This document shows positions 43,247-52,123 of a DNA stretch of 64,000 nucleotides, one piece after another; the first letter of the stretch is position 1; every line of letters starts with the position of its first letter. Made by a program: the position numbers and the translations under genes. The notes beneath the pieces were generated by a model. That model worked only from the letters and a program-made list of their open reading frames with translations, was not told the DNA's origin and made no database searches. Location: positions 248,001-312,000 of the forward strand of contig NZ_CANNDO010000003.1 of the NCBI RefSeq assembly GCF_947503385.1. Direction: 5' to 3'. This DNA comes from an uncultured Tateyamaria sp. Lineage in GTDB: Bacteria > Pseudomonadota > Alphaproteobacteria > Rhodobacterales > Rhodobacteraceae.

Positions 43247-44509
43247 ATGACTTTTGCCGACCCAACCCAGACCCGCACGGCCCCTGCCGTGACCGACGCG
43301 GCCGCACCGCAGGCGCGCGTGCGCGACATCCGTCTGGATTTCTTTCGTGGGCTGGCGATGTTCATTATCCTGTTTGCCCACACGCCGGGCAATTTCTTTA
43401 CCTCGTGGATTCCGGCGCGCTTTGGCTTTTCCGACGCGACAGAGATCTTTGTGTTCTGCTCGGGCATGGCCTCTGCCATCGCCTTTGGCGCGACATTCGA
43501 CCGGGCGGGCTTTGCCCTTGGTTCGGCCCGCGTCGCCTACCGCATCTGGCAGGTCTACTGGGCACATGTGGGCCTCTTCTTTGCCACTGCCGCGATGCTG
43601 GCGTTTCTGACGAACCTTGACGCCACCACGCGCAATTACTGGGGTCAGCTGAACCTGTGGATGCTGTTTGTGGAGCATTCCGAGGGGCTGTGGGAAACGC
43701 CGGACATGCTGTTTCGGTTCATGACGCTGCAATGGGTGCCGAACCTTTTTGATATCCTGCCGATGTATATGGTGATCCTTGCCATGATGCCGCTGGTGAT
43801 CTGGCTAGCCCGTATTCACTTGGGCCTTGTGGCAGCACTTTGCATCACGCTCTGGGTCTTTGGGCAGCGCAGCTTCATGGAAGCTCTGGGCCTGCCCTAT
43901 TTCAACTTCACCGCCGAGCCGTGGGTGGGCAGTGACGACTGGCAACGCCGCTGGTTCCTGAACCCCTTTGGCTGGCAACTGGTGTTCTTTACCGGCTTTG
44001 CCTTTATGCGCGGCTGGCTGCCCAAGCCGCCCGTGACCCCGGTCCTGATCGGGATTGCCGCGTTCTTTGTTCTGGCCAATATGCCCCTGTCCAATATCGG
44101 CGTGCGCGAATTCGGGTTCGAATGGGCGCGCGAGTGGCGGATGGAAAACCGCCAGCTGATCTCGAAGACCGACTTTGGCCTGTTGCGCTATGTGCAGTTC
44201 CTGTCGCTCGCCTACCTCGCTTGGGTGCTGGCCGGCGACAAGGGCAACCGCCTGCGCGTGAGGGCCACCCATGTGGCAGCCCGGCTGTGGGACCGTGTGC
44301 TGACCATCATCCTCAAGGTCGGTCAGCAGTCGCTTGCGGTGTTCGTCGTGTCGATCTTTGTGGCGCGGTTCAACGGGTTTGCCATGGACATGCTGGGCCG
44401 TGATACGGGAACCGTTTGGGCGGTAAACGCGTTCGGCTGTGCCTGCCTGATCCTGACCGCCTATCTCGCAGGCTGGTTCAAATCCGTCCCGTGGAAAGGA
44501 CAACGATGA
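43247..44509 (+). CDS. opgC: OpgC-type membrane protein, glucan modification
   Basis: A 420-residue polytopic protein with about ten helices. The start of the acyltransferase-like core is RLDFFRGLAMFIILFAHTPGNFF, typical of OpgC, followed by FSDATEIFVFCSGMASA. OpgC adds succinyl or similar groups to periplasmic osmoregulated glucans. The first 25 residues are polar and cytoplasmic. The stop overlaps the opgG start by ATGA, and the order opgC-opgG-opgH makes one operon for glucan synthesis and decoration. Confidence 0.9.
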   Translation: MTFADPTQTRTAPAVTDAAAPQARVRDIRLDFFRGLAMFIILFAHTPGNFFTSWIPARFGFSDATEIFVFCSGMASAIAFGATFDRAGFALGSARVAYRIWQVYWAHVGLFFATAAMLAFLTNLDATTRNYWGQLNLWMLFVEHSEGLWETPDMLFRFMTLQWVPNLFDILPMYMVILAMMPLVIWLARIHLGLVAALCITLWVFGQRSFMEALGLPYFNFTAEPWVGSDDWQRRWFLNPFGWQLVFFTGFAFMRGWLPKPPVTPVLIGIAAFFVLANMPLSNIGVREFGFEWAREWRMENRQLISKTDFGLLRYVQFLSLAYLAWVLAGDKGNRLRVRATHVAARLWDRVLTIILKVGQQSLAVFVVSIFVARFNGFAMDMLGRDTGTVWAVNAFGCACLILTAYLAGWFKSVPWKGQR

Positions 44510-46038
44510 TCGCGCGCCGCGCCTTTCTGGCCACGCTGGCGGCCATGGCCGCTGCCCCCCGCACCTCGTGGGCGCAGGACGCCGAACCGGGGCTGCAACT
44601 GGGCGACGCCACGCCCTTCAGCGCGTCGGACGTCATCGACATGGCCCGCGAAAAGGCCGCCGTGTCTTACGAACCCCGCCCACTCATCCCCGAGCCGTGG
44701 CGCAACCTGACCTATGACCAGTACCGCAAGATCTGGTTCGACAGTCGCAACGCGCTCTGGGAAGGGTCCGACGCGCCGCAACGCATCGACGTGTTCCCAC
44801 CGGGCCTCTACTTTCCACAAGCGATCCGCACCTATGTGGTCGAAGGCGACAGCGCCCGCCCGATGATGTTCGACATGGGCGTCTTTGACACCACCGACAA
44901 ATTCCCCAACGTGCCCATCGACGACACGCTGGGCTATTCCGGCCTGCGCCTGCGCGCCGAGTTGCGCCAGCCCGGTATCTACGAGGAATATGCTGTCTTT
45001 CAGGGCGCGAGCTATTTCCGCGGCATCGGCACCGGCGACATCTATGGCCTGTCCGCCCGTGGCCTTGCGCTGAAAACCGGCGACCCGATGGGCGAAGAGT
45101 TTCCCGATTTCACCCATTTCTGGCTCGAACGTCCCGCGCCGGGGGCCGCTACAATCGTCCTGCACGCGCTGCTCGACAGCCCGTCCTGCACCGGCGCCTA
45201 CCGTTTTGCCATCACCCCCGGCCAACCCCTGACCATGGAGGTGAGCGCCGAGATCTTTGCCCGCGAGACGCTGACACATGTGGGCATCGCCCCGCTGACC
45301 TCCATGTTCCTCTTTGACGACATGGACCGCCAGCGTTTTGACGATTTCCGCCCGGCCGTGCACGACAATGACGGGCTGATGATCCACAACGGCGCGGGCG
45401 AGGTGATCTGGCGCCCGCTCGCCAACCCGCTGACGCTCCAGATCAGCGCATTTGGCGATATGAACCCACGCGGCTTTGGCCTGATGCAGCGCGCCCGCCG
45501 GTTCGAGGATTTCAACGACCTCGAAGCGCTCTACCACCGCCGCCCCGGCCTCTGGGTCACACCGGGCGAAGGCTGGGGGCGCGGGTCCGTGGCCCTCGTG
45601 GAAATTCCCGCCGATCTTGAGATTTACGACAATATCGTTGCCTATTGGCGCCCCGCTGACGACATCCCCAAAGGTGGCGCGCACAAGATGACCTACCGCC
45701 TCGATTGGGGTGAGGATCCCGCGCCCAAGGCCGCCATGCCCCTGCGCGTGCTCAACACCGCCGCCGGGGGCCGCCCCGAAGGCGGGCGCATCTTCACCAT
45801 CGACTTTGAACCCGCCGATCACGTGCCCGAGGATCTGGGCCGGATCGACCGCCTTGTGCGCACCAGCGCGGGCGAAGTGACCGAAGGCATCATCCAGCGC
45901 AACCCGGCCACGGGCGGCCCGCGCCTCGCCTTCACCTTCATGCCGGGCGACAGTGACTGGGCCGAATTCCGCGCGCAACTGCGGCTCGACGGTGCGCCGC
46001 TCTCCGAAGTGTGGCTCTACCGGTGGACGCGCACATGA
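44506..46038 (+). CDS. opgG: Periplasmic glucan biosynthesis protein, OpgG/MdoG family
   Basis: A 510-residue secreted protein. The signal MIARRAFLATLAAMAAAPRTSWAQ carries a twin-arginine-like RR pair, as known for OpgD; the assignment to G rather than D is uncertain. Typical segments are YDQYRKIWFDSRNALWEG, FDMGVFDTTDKF, the region SSYFRGIGTG-like (ASYFRGIGTGDIYGLSARGLAL), and TSMFLFDDMDRQRFDDFRPAVHDNDGL. It works in the periplasm on the glucan backbone made by OpgH. It overlaps opgC and opgH by 4 nt each. Confidence 0.92.
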   Translation: MIARRAFLATLAAMAAAPRTSWAQDAEPGLQLGDATPFSASDVIDMAREKAAVSYEPRPLIPEPWRNLTYDQYRKIWFDSRNALWEGSDAPQRIDVFPPGLYFPQAIRTYVVEGDSARPMMFDMGVFDTTDKFPNVPIDDTLGYSGLRLRAELRQPGIYEEYAVFQGASYFRGIGTGDIYGLSARGLALKTGDPMGEEFPDFTHFWLERPAPGAATIVLHALLDSPSCTGAYRFAITPGQPLTMEVSAEIFARETLTHVGIAPLTSMFLFDDMDRQRFDDFRPAVHDNDGLMIHNGAGEVIWRPLANPLTLQISAFGDMNPRGFGLMQRARRFEDFNDLEALYHRRPGLWVTPGEGWGRGSVALVEIPADLEIYDNIVAYWRPADDIPKGGAHKMTYRLDWGEDPAPKAAMPLRVLNTAAGGRPEGGRIFTIDFEPADHVPEDLGRIDRLVRTSAGEVTEGIIQRNPATGGPRLAFTFMPGDSDWAEFRAQLRLDGAPLSEVWLYRWTRT

Positions 46039-47885
46039 CGCAGCACATGCCCCCCGCCAGCCCGCTGGCCATGCCCGCGCAGGACCTGCGTCGCGGGGCG
46101 GATGCGGTTCACCCCGCCCCGGCCCGCGCCCCGATCCGGCGTCTGGCCGTCTTTGCCCCCGCCGTGCTTGGCACCGCCGCGATGATCTGGGGGCTGCACA
46201 CGCTCTTTGCCAGCAATGGCATGACGTGGCTCGAATATATGCTTCTGGCGCTGATCGGGGCGACGTTCATCTGGGTCACACTGGCCGTGTCCACCATCGG
46301 CGTGGGCGTCGCCAGCCGCCTCGACGGGCCACAACCCACAGCAGGCGGTGCGCCTATCGACGTGGCCCTGCTGGTGCCCATCTACAACGAAGTGCCCAGT
46401 GACGTCTTTGGCAACGCCGCCGCGATGCTGGCCGATCTGGCCCGGCAAAAGGGCGGCCACCGCTATACGCTTTTTGTGCTCAGCGACACGCGCGACGACA
46501 CCATCGCCACGCAAGAGGGGCAGGCTTTGGCCGCCCTGCGACGTGACGCGCCCGCGGGAACACAGGTGTTCTACCGCCGCCGCGCGGACAATACGGACCA
46601 GAAAATCGGCAATCTCACCCAGTGGATCACCCATTGGGGCGGCGCGTACGAGGCGATGGTGGTGCTGGATGCCGACAGCCTGATGACAGGCCGCGCCATC
46701 GACCATTTGGCCAGCGCGCTGGCCGCAGACCCGCAAACGGGCTTGATCCAGACCTTTCCCCAACTCATCGGGGCCGAAACGCTTTTTGCCCGCATCCAGC
46801 AATTTTCGAACGTGGCCTATGGCTGGCTTCTGGCCGAAGGGCTCGCGCACTGGTCCCGGACCGAAGGCAATTACTGGGGCCACAACGCGATCATCCGCAC
46901 CCGCGCCTTTGCCGCCACCGCCGGTCTGCCGCATCTGCGCGGCCTGCTGGGACGGCGCGACCTGATCCTCAGCCACGACTTTGTCGAAGCGTCGCTGATG
47001 CGCCGCGCGGGCTGGCGCGTGCGCTTCCTGCCCCGCGTCACCGGCAGCTTCGAAGAGGTGCCCGGCACGCTGATCGACTACGTCCTGCGCGATGCACGCT
47101 GGTGCCGGGGCAATCTGCAACATCTGCGCCTGCTGGCCACACGCGGTCTGCACCCCGTCAGCCGGTTCCACCTGTTCCAAGGGGCCGCAGCCTATCTGAT
47201 GTCACCGGCATGGTTTGTCCTGCTGGTGTTCTGGGCGTTGCTGGGCCGCGATGCGGATACAAATGTCATCACCTATTTCAACGAGGCAAACCCGCTGATC
47301 CCCAACTGGCCCCCCCAGATGACCCATATCGACAGCGCAATGTTCCTCGTCGTCATGTACGCAGTGCTGCTTCTGCCCAAAATCACCTGTGCCGCCATCA
47401 TCGCGGCCCAACCCAAGGCGGTGCGCCGGTTTGGGGGACGCCGCACCTTTGCCGGTGCCGTGCTGACCGAACTGGCGCTTTCAATTGCCTATGCGCCAAT
47501 CCTGATGATCCAGCAGACCAAGGCGGTGCTGCGCAGTGTGTTTGGCCGCGGGGCCACATGGACACCCCAATCCCGCAAGACCAAAGGCTACAGCCTGCGC
47601 ACGCTGGTGCAGTTCCACTGGGTTGAAACGGTACTGGGGGCCGCCCTGTTCGCGCTCCTGTTCGCCGGTCTGATCTCTTGGTGGCTGATCCCGATCGCAG
47701 CGAGCCTCGCCCTCGCCATCCCGCTCTCCGCCCTCAGCGCCTATCCGCTCTCCCGCGTCGATCTCAGCGCGCTGCGCCTTGACAGCCCGCTCACCTTGCG
47801 CGAACCGACAATCGTGACCCGCGCCCGCCACGCCCGCGCCGACATCGCCGCAGAGCTGAACGCCGCCCATATCGCAGCCGAATAA
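46035..47885 (+). CDS. opgH: Glucan glucosyltransferase OpgH (MdoH)
   Basis: A 616-residue family-2 glycosyltransferase in the inner membrane. The start at 46035 overlaps the opgG stop as ATGA. Two N-terminal TM helices lie near residues 35-85. The DxD-type motif is VVLDADSLMTG, followed by a LSHDFVEASLMRRAGW block and the acceptor motif RWCRGNLQH. A C-terminal bundle of helices completes the export path. It polymerises UDP-glucose into the periplasmic glucan. It is shorter than the E. coli protein (about 850 residues), as in other alphaproteobacteria. Confidence 0.93.
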   Translation: MTQHMPPASPLAMPAQDLRRGADAVHPAPARAPIRRLAVFAPAVLGTAAMIWGLHTLFASNGMTWLEYMLLALIGATFIWVTLAVSTIGVGVASRLDGPQPTAGGAPIDVALLVPIYNEVPSDVFGNAAAMLADLARQKGGHRYTLFVLSDTRDDTIATQEGQALAALRRDAPAGTQVFYRRRADNTDQKIGNLTQWITHWGGAYEAMVVLDADSLMTGRAIDHLASALAADPQTGLIQTFPQLIGAETLFARIQQFSNVAYGWLLAEGLAHWSRTEGNYWGHNAIIRTRAFAATAGLPHLRGLLGRRDLILSHDFVEASLMRRAGWRVRFLPRVTGSFEEVPGTLIDYVLRDARWCRGNLQHLRLLATRGLHPVSRFHLFQGAAAYLMSPAWFVLLVFWALLGRDADTNVITYFNEANPLIPNWPPQMTHIDSAMFLVVMYAVLLLPKITCAAIIAAQPKAVRRFGGRRTFAGAVLTELALSIAYAPILMIQQTKAVLRSVFGRGATWTPQSRKTKGYSLRTLVQFHWVETVLGAALFALLFAGLISWWLIPIAASLALAIPLSALSAYPLSRVDLSALRLDSPLTLREPTIVTRARHARADIAAELNAAHIAAE

Positions 47886-48018
47886 ACCTTGGTTTCGGAG
47901 CCGCCGTCGCGTGATCGCCAAGAGACAGGGGACGGCTCGGACAGCTTGGTTTTGGTGGGCCCAGAAGCGCCAAATCAAAAATGGCGTGCGCGCGTCAGCG
48001 CGCTCAATTTGGCAACAG

Positions 48019-48522
48019 CTAGCCGGTCCACGCGACCACGGGCAAGCCACGCTTGAGCCATCCGGGCCCGGCACCGGACCCAAGCATACCCTCGGGCACG
48101 TCGATAATCGTGGTGAACGCGGCGGCCATCAGCCGTTGGCTCATTTTCCGCGACCGTACACCGCGGGCACAGATCAGGGCGACGGGCACGTCCGCCCGCC
48201 CCCCGGTTTCGGACAACAGCGCATCGATGAAATCGGCGCGCCGCATGTCGATGGGCACCGCGCCTGCGCCCACGCCCGTCCGGGTCCATTCGTCCGGTCG
48301 GCGTATGTCCACAAGGACAATCTCACCCGAATGTGCGGCGTCATGCGCGTCCGGCGCGCTCAACATGCCCTCGCCACTGGCATCCGCCGTGATGTTGAAC
48401 CAGCGCGCGGCCATCACGGTGCCGCCAACCAGCGCGGCGGCGCCCAAGACGCCAAATCCCCGGCGCGTCATGCGCCCCGGGGCCGGGCTCTGCGGATCAG
48501 GTGAGGTCGACGCGCCGCTCAT
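48019..48522 (-). CDS. Rhodanese-domain protein with N-terminal membrane signal
   Basis: A 167-residue protein. The start at 48522 (MSGASTSPDPQSP) is followed by a twin-arginine-like MTRRGFGVLGAAALVGGTVMA, so it is anchored or exported. The rhodanese fold begins IVLVDIRRPDEWTRTGV, and the active-site loop is ICARGVRSR with Cys available for persulfide transfer. The C-terminal strand is LPVVAWTG. It lies 1 nt after the YHS-domain gene, and the two probably act together in the periplasm, possibly in metal or sulfur chemistry. Confidence 0.85.
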   Translation of the reverse strand: MSGASTSPDPQSPAPGRMTRRGFGVLGAAALVGGTVMAARWFNITADASGEGMLSAPDAHDAAHSGEIVLVDIRRPDEWTRTGVGAGAVPIDMRRADFIDALLSETGGRADVPVALICARGVRSRKMSQRLMAAAFTTIIDVPEGMLGSGAGPGWLKRGLPVVAWTG

Positions 48523-48523
48523 G

Positions 48524-49051
48524 TCAGGACTGCGGCGCAGTGGACGTGAATTTGGGGATCGTGCGGTCGGACGCCGCCGTATCCTCAATGCTCACCCAGT
48601 TGCTTTCGGATTTGGTGATGTTTCCGGGAATATCCTCTTCCCAAAAGCCCACCACCACATCCGTGATGTTCAGGTACAGCCTGTCGTCAACGATCCGCCA
48701 CAGATAGGGGTTCGCGGGCACCTTGCCGCCCTGCGCCACGCCATAGGCGCAATGCCCGTCATATTGTGGCGCATACTTGGCCGGATCGGCAAGGAACAGG
48801 TCCCGGTTCGCCTCGGTCGCAAAGGCAAATGTCGCGCCGTTATAGTCCGCGGTGATCCCCGCATTGCCCGCCACGGGGGGCGTCTGTGTCTGGCCCACCG
48901 GGTTTTGCGGCAGCGCAAAATAGGCCACCACGTCATAGCCCGACACGGCAAAGCCGGTCTCATCCACATATTGATCCCCGGCGAGGGCCGTGGTGGCAAA
49001 GGTCAGGGCGCTCGCGGCAGCGGCGGCGGTCAGGGCAAAGCGGTTCAGCAT
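48524..49051 (-). CDS. Secreted YHS-domain protein
   Basis: A 175-residue protein with a Sec signal (MLNRFALTAAAAASALTFATTALA). The start at 49051 has AAGGA at proper distance; an ATG at 49060 is too close to it. The YHS metal-binding-like domain is AVSGYDVVAYFALPQ at the start and FATEANRDLFLADPAKYAPQYDGHCAYGVAQG near the middle. YHS domains often bind copper or other metals in transport systems. It is coupled to the rhodanese gene by a 1-nt gap. Confidence 0.85.
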   Translation of the reverse strand: MLNRFALTAAAAASALTFATTALAGDQYVDETGFAVSGYDVVAYFALPQNPVGQTQTPPVAGNAGITADYNGATFAFATEANRDLFLADPAKYAPQYDGHCAYGVAQGGKVPANPYLWRIVDDRLYLNITDVVVGFWEEDIPGNITKSESNWVSIEDTAASDRTIPKFTSTAPQS

Positions 49052-49184
49052 CGGTATCATCCTTGGGTCCAGGTGAGGCCCGCAGCACGTGACATGCGCG
49101 GATGATGCTCAGATAACCTGCCCCTGTCCAGTGCGGCAGCCCGCCTCGCAGCGTTGTGAGCGGGCGCGGGAATGCGTGAACCGC

Positions 49185-49967
49185 TCAGCGCAGGCGCGGC
49201 GGCCTGTCGGGGTCCATCCCCGGAGCGGACGGTGCCGCAGCCGGTGCCGGTTGCGGCAGATCGAACCGCAGCCCCACCCGCGCCAAGCGCGCCACCACCG
49301 GGTCGCGCCCATCGAAAAACCCGACATCCAACGCCGCCGCCTCAAGGCCGGAAAACACCAGCGCTTCGGACACGGCCTGCGCCAGCGCGGCCTCCGCACC
49401 CGGCATCGCCCCCACAAAGGCCAGCATATGCCCGCGCCCACCCGCATCCGCGACCGTCGTCACCAGATAAGCCACCTGCGCCAGCCCCGTGGCTGTCGCG
49501 AGCTTGGTGTCCAGCGCCGCGACCAGCGTCTCGGGCAGGCCCGCGGGGGCCGCCACTTCGGTCAGCCGCGCCTCCACCCGGTCGGGCGCGCTGGCCAAGG
49601 TCTCGGCCAGCCACCGCACGCCCTCCGCCTCCAGCAGAAAGGACGACGGCGCCACGTCAAGGTTCAGCCCAAGCCCCAGCCCCTGCGCCGCCAGCAGCGG
49701 CGCAATCGCGCGCCCCGACAACGCCGCATAAGGCGCCGCTGAGCCAACAAAGGCCGCCAGCCGGTCCTCGCGGTCAAAAACCAGCACCAGCGGACCCGCA
49801 CCGGGGTCAAAAACCTGCGGCGTCACGTCCTCGCCCTCGGCCTCTGATGCCAAGAGCAGGAACAGTTCGGCATCACCCAACCGTTCGTAAAACCGCAACC
49901 GCGCCGCGTCGTCCTCGGGTGCGGCCATCATCTCGCCATGCGCCCGGTCCAATGCCGTCTCGGTCAT
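49185..49967 (-). CDS. SseB family protein
   Basis: A 260-residue protein with SseB-like sequence: MTETALDRAHGEMMAAPEDDAARLRFYERLGDAELFLLL at the start, VFDREDRLAAFVG, and LNLDVAPSSFLLEAEGVRWLAETL in the middle. The E. coli namesake is a poorly known enhancer of serine sensitivity; no enzyme activity is known. The start at 49967 overlaps the uracil-DNA glycosylase family stop (ATGA). The C-terminus is proline-rich. Confidence 0.85.
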   Translation of the reverse strand: MTETALDRAHGEMMAAPEDDAARLRFYERLGDAELFLLLASEAEGEDVTPQVFDPGAGPLVLVFDREDRLAAFVGSAAPYAALSGRAIAPLLAAQGLGLGLNLDVAPSSFLLEAEGVRWLAETLASAPDRVEARLTEVAAPAGLPETLVAALDTKLATATGLAQVAYLVTTVADAGGRGHMLAFVGAMPGAEAALAQAVSEALVFSGLEAAALDVGFFDGRDPVVARLARVGLRFDLPQPAPAAAPSAPGMDPDRPPRLR

Positions 49968-50545
49968 GCCAGAACCTCTTTCACACGTGCCCGCAGAACC
50001 GGCAGAACCTCTGCCTCGAACCACGGGTGTTTCTTCAGCCACCCGGTATTGCGCCACGACGGATGCGGCAAGGGGAAGGCCCGCGGCGCATAATCGCGCC
50101 ACGCCGCAACCGTGTCGGTCACGCCCGCCTTGGTGCCCAAATGCCAGCTTTGCGCATAGCCGCCGATCAGCAGCACCAGCGGCACGTCACCCACATGCGC
50201 CATCACCCCGTCGCGCCATGTCTTGGCGCAGATCTTGGGCGGCGGGCGGTCCGATCCCTTGGCGTCATAGCCGGGAAAGCAAAAGGCCATCGGCACAATC
50301 GCCAGCTTGTCACGGTCATAGAACGTGGTGTTGTCCATGCCCAGCCAGTCGCGCAACCGGTCGCCCGACGGATCGGTGAACGGCTTGCCGCTCTCGTGGA
50401 CCCGCGCACCGGGGGCCTGCCCCGCCACCAGAATGCGCGCGCCCGGACGAAACCAGACCACGGGCCGGGGACTGTGCGCGGTTTCGGTTGCGGCAAATCG
50501 GTCAGCGCACAGGGTGCAGGCGGCCAAGCGTTCGGTCAATTCCAT
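49964..50545 (-). CDS. Uracil-DNA glycosylase family protein
   Basis: A 193-residue protein. The start at 50545 (MELTERLAACTLCADRF) is preferred; the frame is open 75 nt further. The C-x2-C pair near residue 10 suggests part of an iron-sulfur site. The core ILVAGQAPGARVHESGKPFTDPSGDRL is the UDG superfamily motif A region in a variant form, and FPLPHPSWRNTGW carries the HPS-like motif B. It may repair uracil or a related base. It has no N-terminal extension like UdgX. It shares ATGA with the SseB gene. Confidence 0.8.
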   Translation of the reverse strand: MELTERLAACTLCADRFAATETAHSPRPVVWFRPGARILVAGQAPGARVHESGKPFTDPSGDRLRDWLGMDNTTFYDRDKLAIVPMAFCFPGYDAKGSDRPPPKICAKTWRDGVMAHVGDVPLVLLIGGYAQSWHLGTKAGVTDTVAAWRDYAPRAFPLPHPSWRNTGWLKKHPWFEAEVLPVLRARVKEVLA

Positions 50546-50623
50546 GGTCAAGGACCTACGCCCGATCAAAGCCTTAGGCAAATAGTTCGACAAACTTCGA
50601 AATAACACTTGCGCGATCATGTC

Positions 50624-50643
50624 ATTTCTATGATTTTAGAAAT
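50624..50643. promoter_or_regulatory. Perfect palindrome touching the arsR-type start codon
   Basis: ATTTCTA (50624-50630), a 6-nt spacer TGATTT and TAGAAAT (50637-50643) form a perfect 7-bp dyad that ends one base before the ATG. It is in an AT-rich patch of otherwise GC-rich DNA. This is the expected form of an ArsR-family operator, presumably bound by the regulator it precedes. Confidence 0.55.
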
Positions 50644-50985
50644 ATGAAAATAGAATCGCCAGACCCGCTCGACCTCACCCGCGCCGCTGCCGCCTTTGCG
50701 GCCCTCGGCTCTGAACAACGCCTGTCCGTGCTGCGTGCGCTGGTGCGGGCCGGGCCGGATGGGCTCAGCATTGGTGCATTGGGGGACCGGACCGGCGTCA
50801 CCGGGTCCACGCTCACCCACCATGTCAAGATTCTGGCCAGCGCGGGCCTTGTGACCCAAGCCCGCCAAGGCCGGTCCATCATCTGCGCCGCCGTCGCCTT
50901 TGACGAGGTGCGGCACCTCTCCGACTTCCTGCTCACCGAATGCTGCGCCGACAGCATCAACCCCGAGGATCACACCCATGGCTGA
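50644..50985 (+). CDS. ArsR-family transcriptional regulator
   Basis: A 113-residue winged-helix regulator. The HTH is FAALGSEQRLSVLRALVRAGPDGLSIGALGDRTGVTGSTLTHHVKIL, with the wing HAKQG-like ARQGRSIICAAVAF. A C-terminal FLLTECCAD holds two adjacent cysteines that could sense metal or thiols. No Shine-Dalgarno is visible, since the palindrome fills the place. It overlaps the permease gene by 8 nt, so it controls its own operon. Confidence 0.9.
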   Translation: MKIESPDPLDLTRAAAAFAALGSEQRLSVLRALVRAGPDGLSIGALGDRTGVTGSTLTHHVKILASAGLVTQARQGRSIICAAVAFDEVRHLSDFLLTECCADSINPEDHTHG

Positions 50986-52009
50986 CACCACAACCACTGC
51001 ACCGCGTCCCGCGTGGTGGACACGCATCGACCGTGTGTGGCTGGCCACCGGGGTTATCCTGCTGCTCGTGCTGATCGTCGACACGGCGCGCGTGGGCGAC
51101 GTGGCGGCCTTTGCCGCGCGCGCCCTGCTGGGCACCCTACCCTTCATCGCCTTTGCCGTGTTTGCCATCGCCTATCTCAAGGCGTCCGGCGCCGAAAACC
51201 TGCTGGCCCGCGCCTTCGAAGGCAACCCGGCCCGCATGATCGTCATGGCCGCGCTTTTGGGCGGGCTGTCGCCGTTCTGTTCATGCGAGGTGATCCCCTT
51301 TATCGCCGCTTTGTTGGCCGTGGGCGCGCCGCTGGCGGCGGTCATGGCGTTCTGGCTTGCCTCGCCCCTGATGGACCCGGCCATGTTTGCCATCACAACC
51401 GGTGCGATCACCCTCGACTTTGCCATCGCCAAGACCGTGGCCGCCGTGGCCCTCGGCATGTTCGGCGGCTTTGGCACGCTGATGCTGGCACGCACCGCAT
51501 TGTTCACCGATCCGTTGCGCGACAAGCCCGCCGTAGGCGGGTGCTGCGGGGTCAAGGCACCGTTTTCCGCAACCCCCGTCTGGCGCTTCTGGCAGGACAG
51601 TGACCGCATCCGCGTGTTCCGCAATGCCGGGCTGGAAAACGGGCTGTTCCTGCTGAAATGGCTGACCTTTGCCTACACAATCGAAGCGCTGATGGTGTTC
51701 TATATGCCTGCCGATTTCATCGCGACCGTGTTGGGCGGAACCGGGTTTGGCACTGTGGTGCTGGGCGCGCTGGTGGGGATGCCCGCCTATCTCAATGGCT
51801 ATGCCGCAGCGCCGCTGATTGGCGACCTGCTGGATCAGGGCATGGCCCCCGGTGCGGCGATGTCCTTTATGATTGCGGGCGGCGTTAGTTCCATCCCGGC
51901 GGCCATCGCGGTCTGGGCCTTGGTCAAACCGCGCATCTTTGCCGCCTATCTGGGGTTTGCCCTGACCGGTGCGATCCTTACCGGGGTCGGCTGGCAAATG
52001 CTTGCCTGA
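50978..52009 (+). CDS. Permease of the UPF0718/ArsP-like family
   Basis: A 343-residue inner-membrane protein with about eight helices in two blocks. The first block has GLSPFCSCEVIPFIAALLAVGAPLAAVMAFWLASPLMDP, with the FCSC motif seen in this family; a GGCCGVK motif lies in the cytoplasmic loop. The second block ends AAMSFMIAGGVSSIPAAIAVW. Members include organoarsenical and thiol-linked exporters. Overlap with the ArsR-type gene suggests efflux induced by metal(loid) or oxidised thiols. Confidence 0.88.
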   Translation: MADTTTTAPRPAWWTRIDRVWLATGVILLLVLIVDTARVGDVAAFAARALLGTLPFIAFAVFAIAYLKASGAENLLARAFEGNPARMIVMAALLGGLSPFCSCEVIPFIAALLAVGAPLAAVMAFWLASPLMDPAMFAITTGAITLDFAIAKTVAAVALGMFGGFGTLMLARTALFTDPLRDKPAVGGCCGVKAPFSATPVWRFWQDSDRIRVFRNAGLENGLFLLKWLTFAYTIEALMVFYMPADFIATVLGGTGFGTVVLGALVGMPAYLNGYAAAPLIGDLLDQGMAPGAAMSFMIAGGVSSIPAAIAVWALVKPRIFAAYLGFALTGAILTGVGWQMLA

Positions 52010-52018
52010 CTTGCAAAA

Positions 52019-52056
52019 CCGCGTCGCCGGGTCAAAGGTGGCCCCGGGCGACGCGG
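52019..52056. terminator. Strong hairpin before nhaA, no T tract
   Basis: CCGCGTCGCC (52019-52028) and GGCGACGCGG (52047-52056) form a perfect 10-bp stem with further G:C pairs inside. It lies 10 nt after the permease stop and 68 nt before the nhaA start. Without a T run it may protect RNA or act in the nhaA leader. Confidence 0.5.
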
Positions 52057-52123
52057 CCACGCGCCGCCCGCAACCGGTGATGCGCAAACGCCCCCGGACG
52101 AAAAAGACCAAGAGGGGCAAACC

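Noticed and set aside
44461-45978. 505-codon minus-strand frame over opgG
   Set aside because: Antisense to opgG; no motif, and composition is that of a reverse frame.
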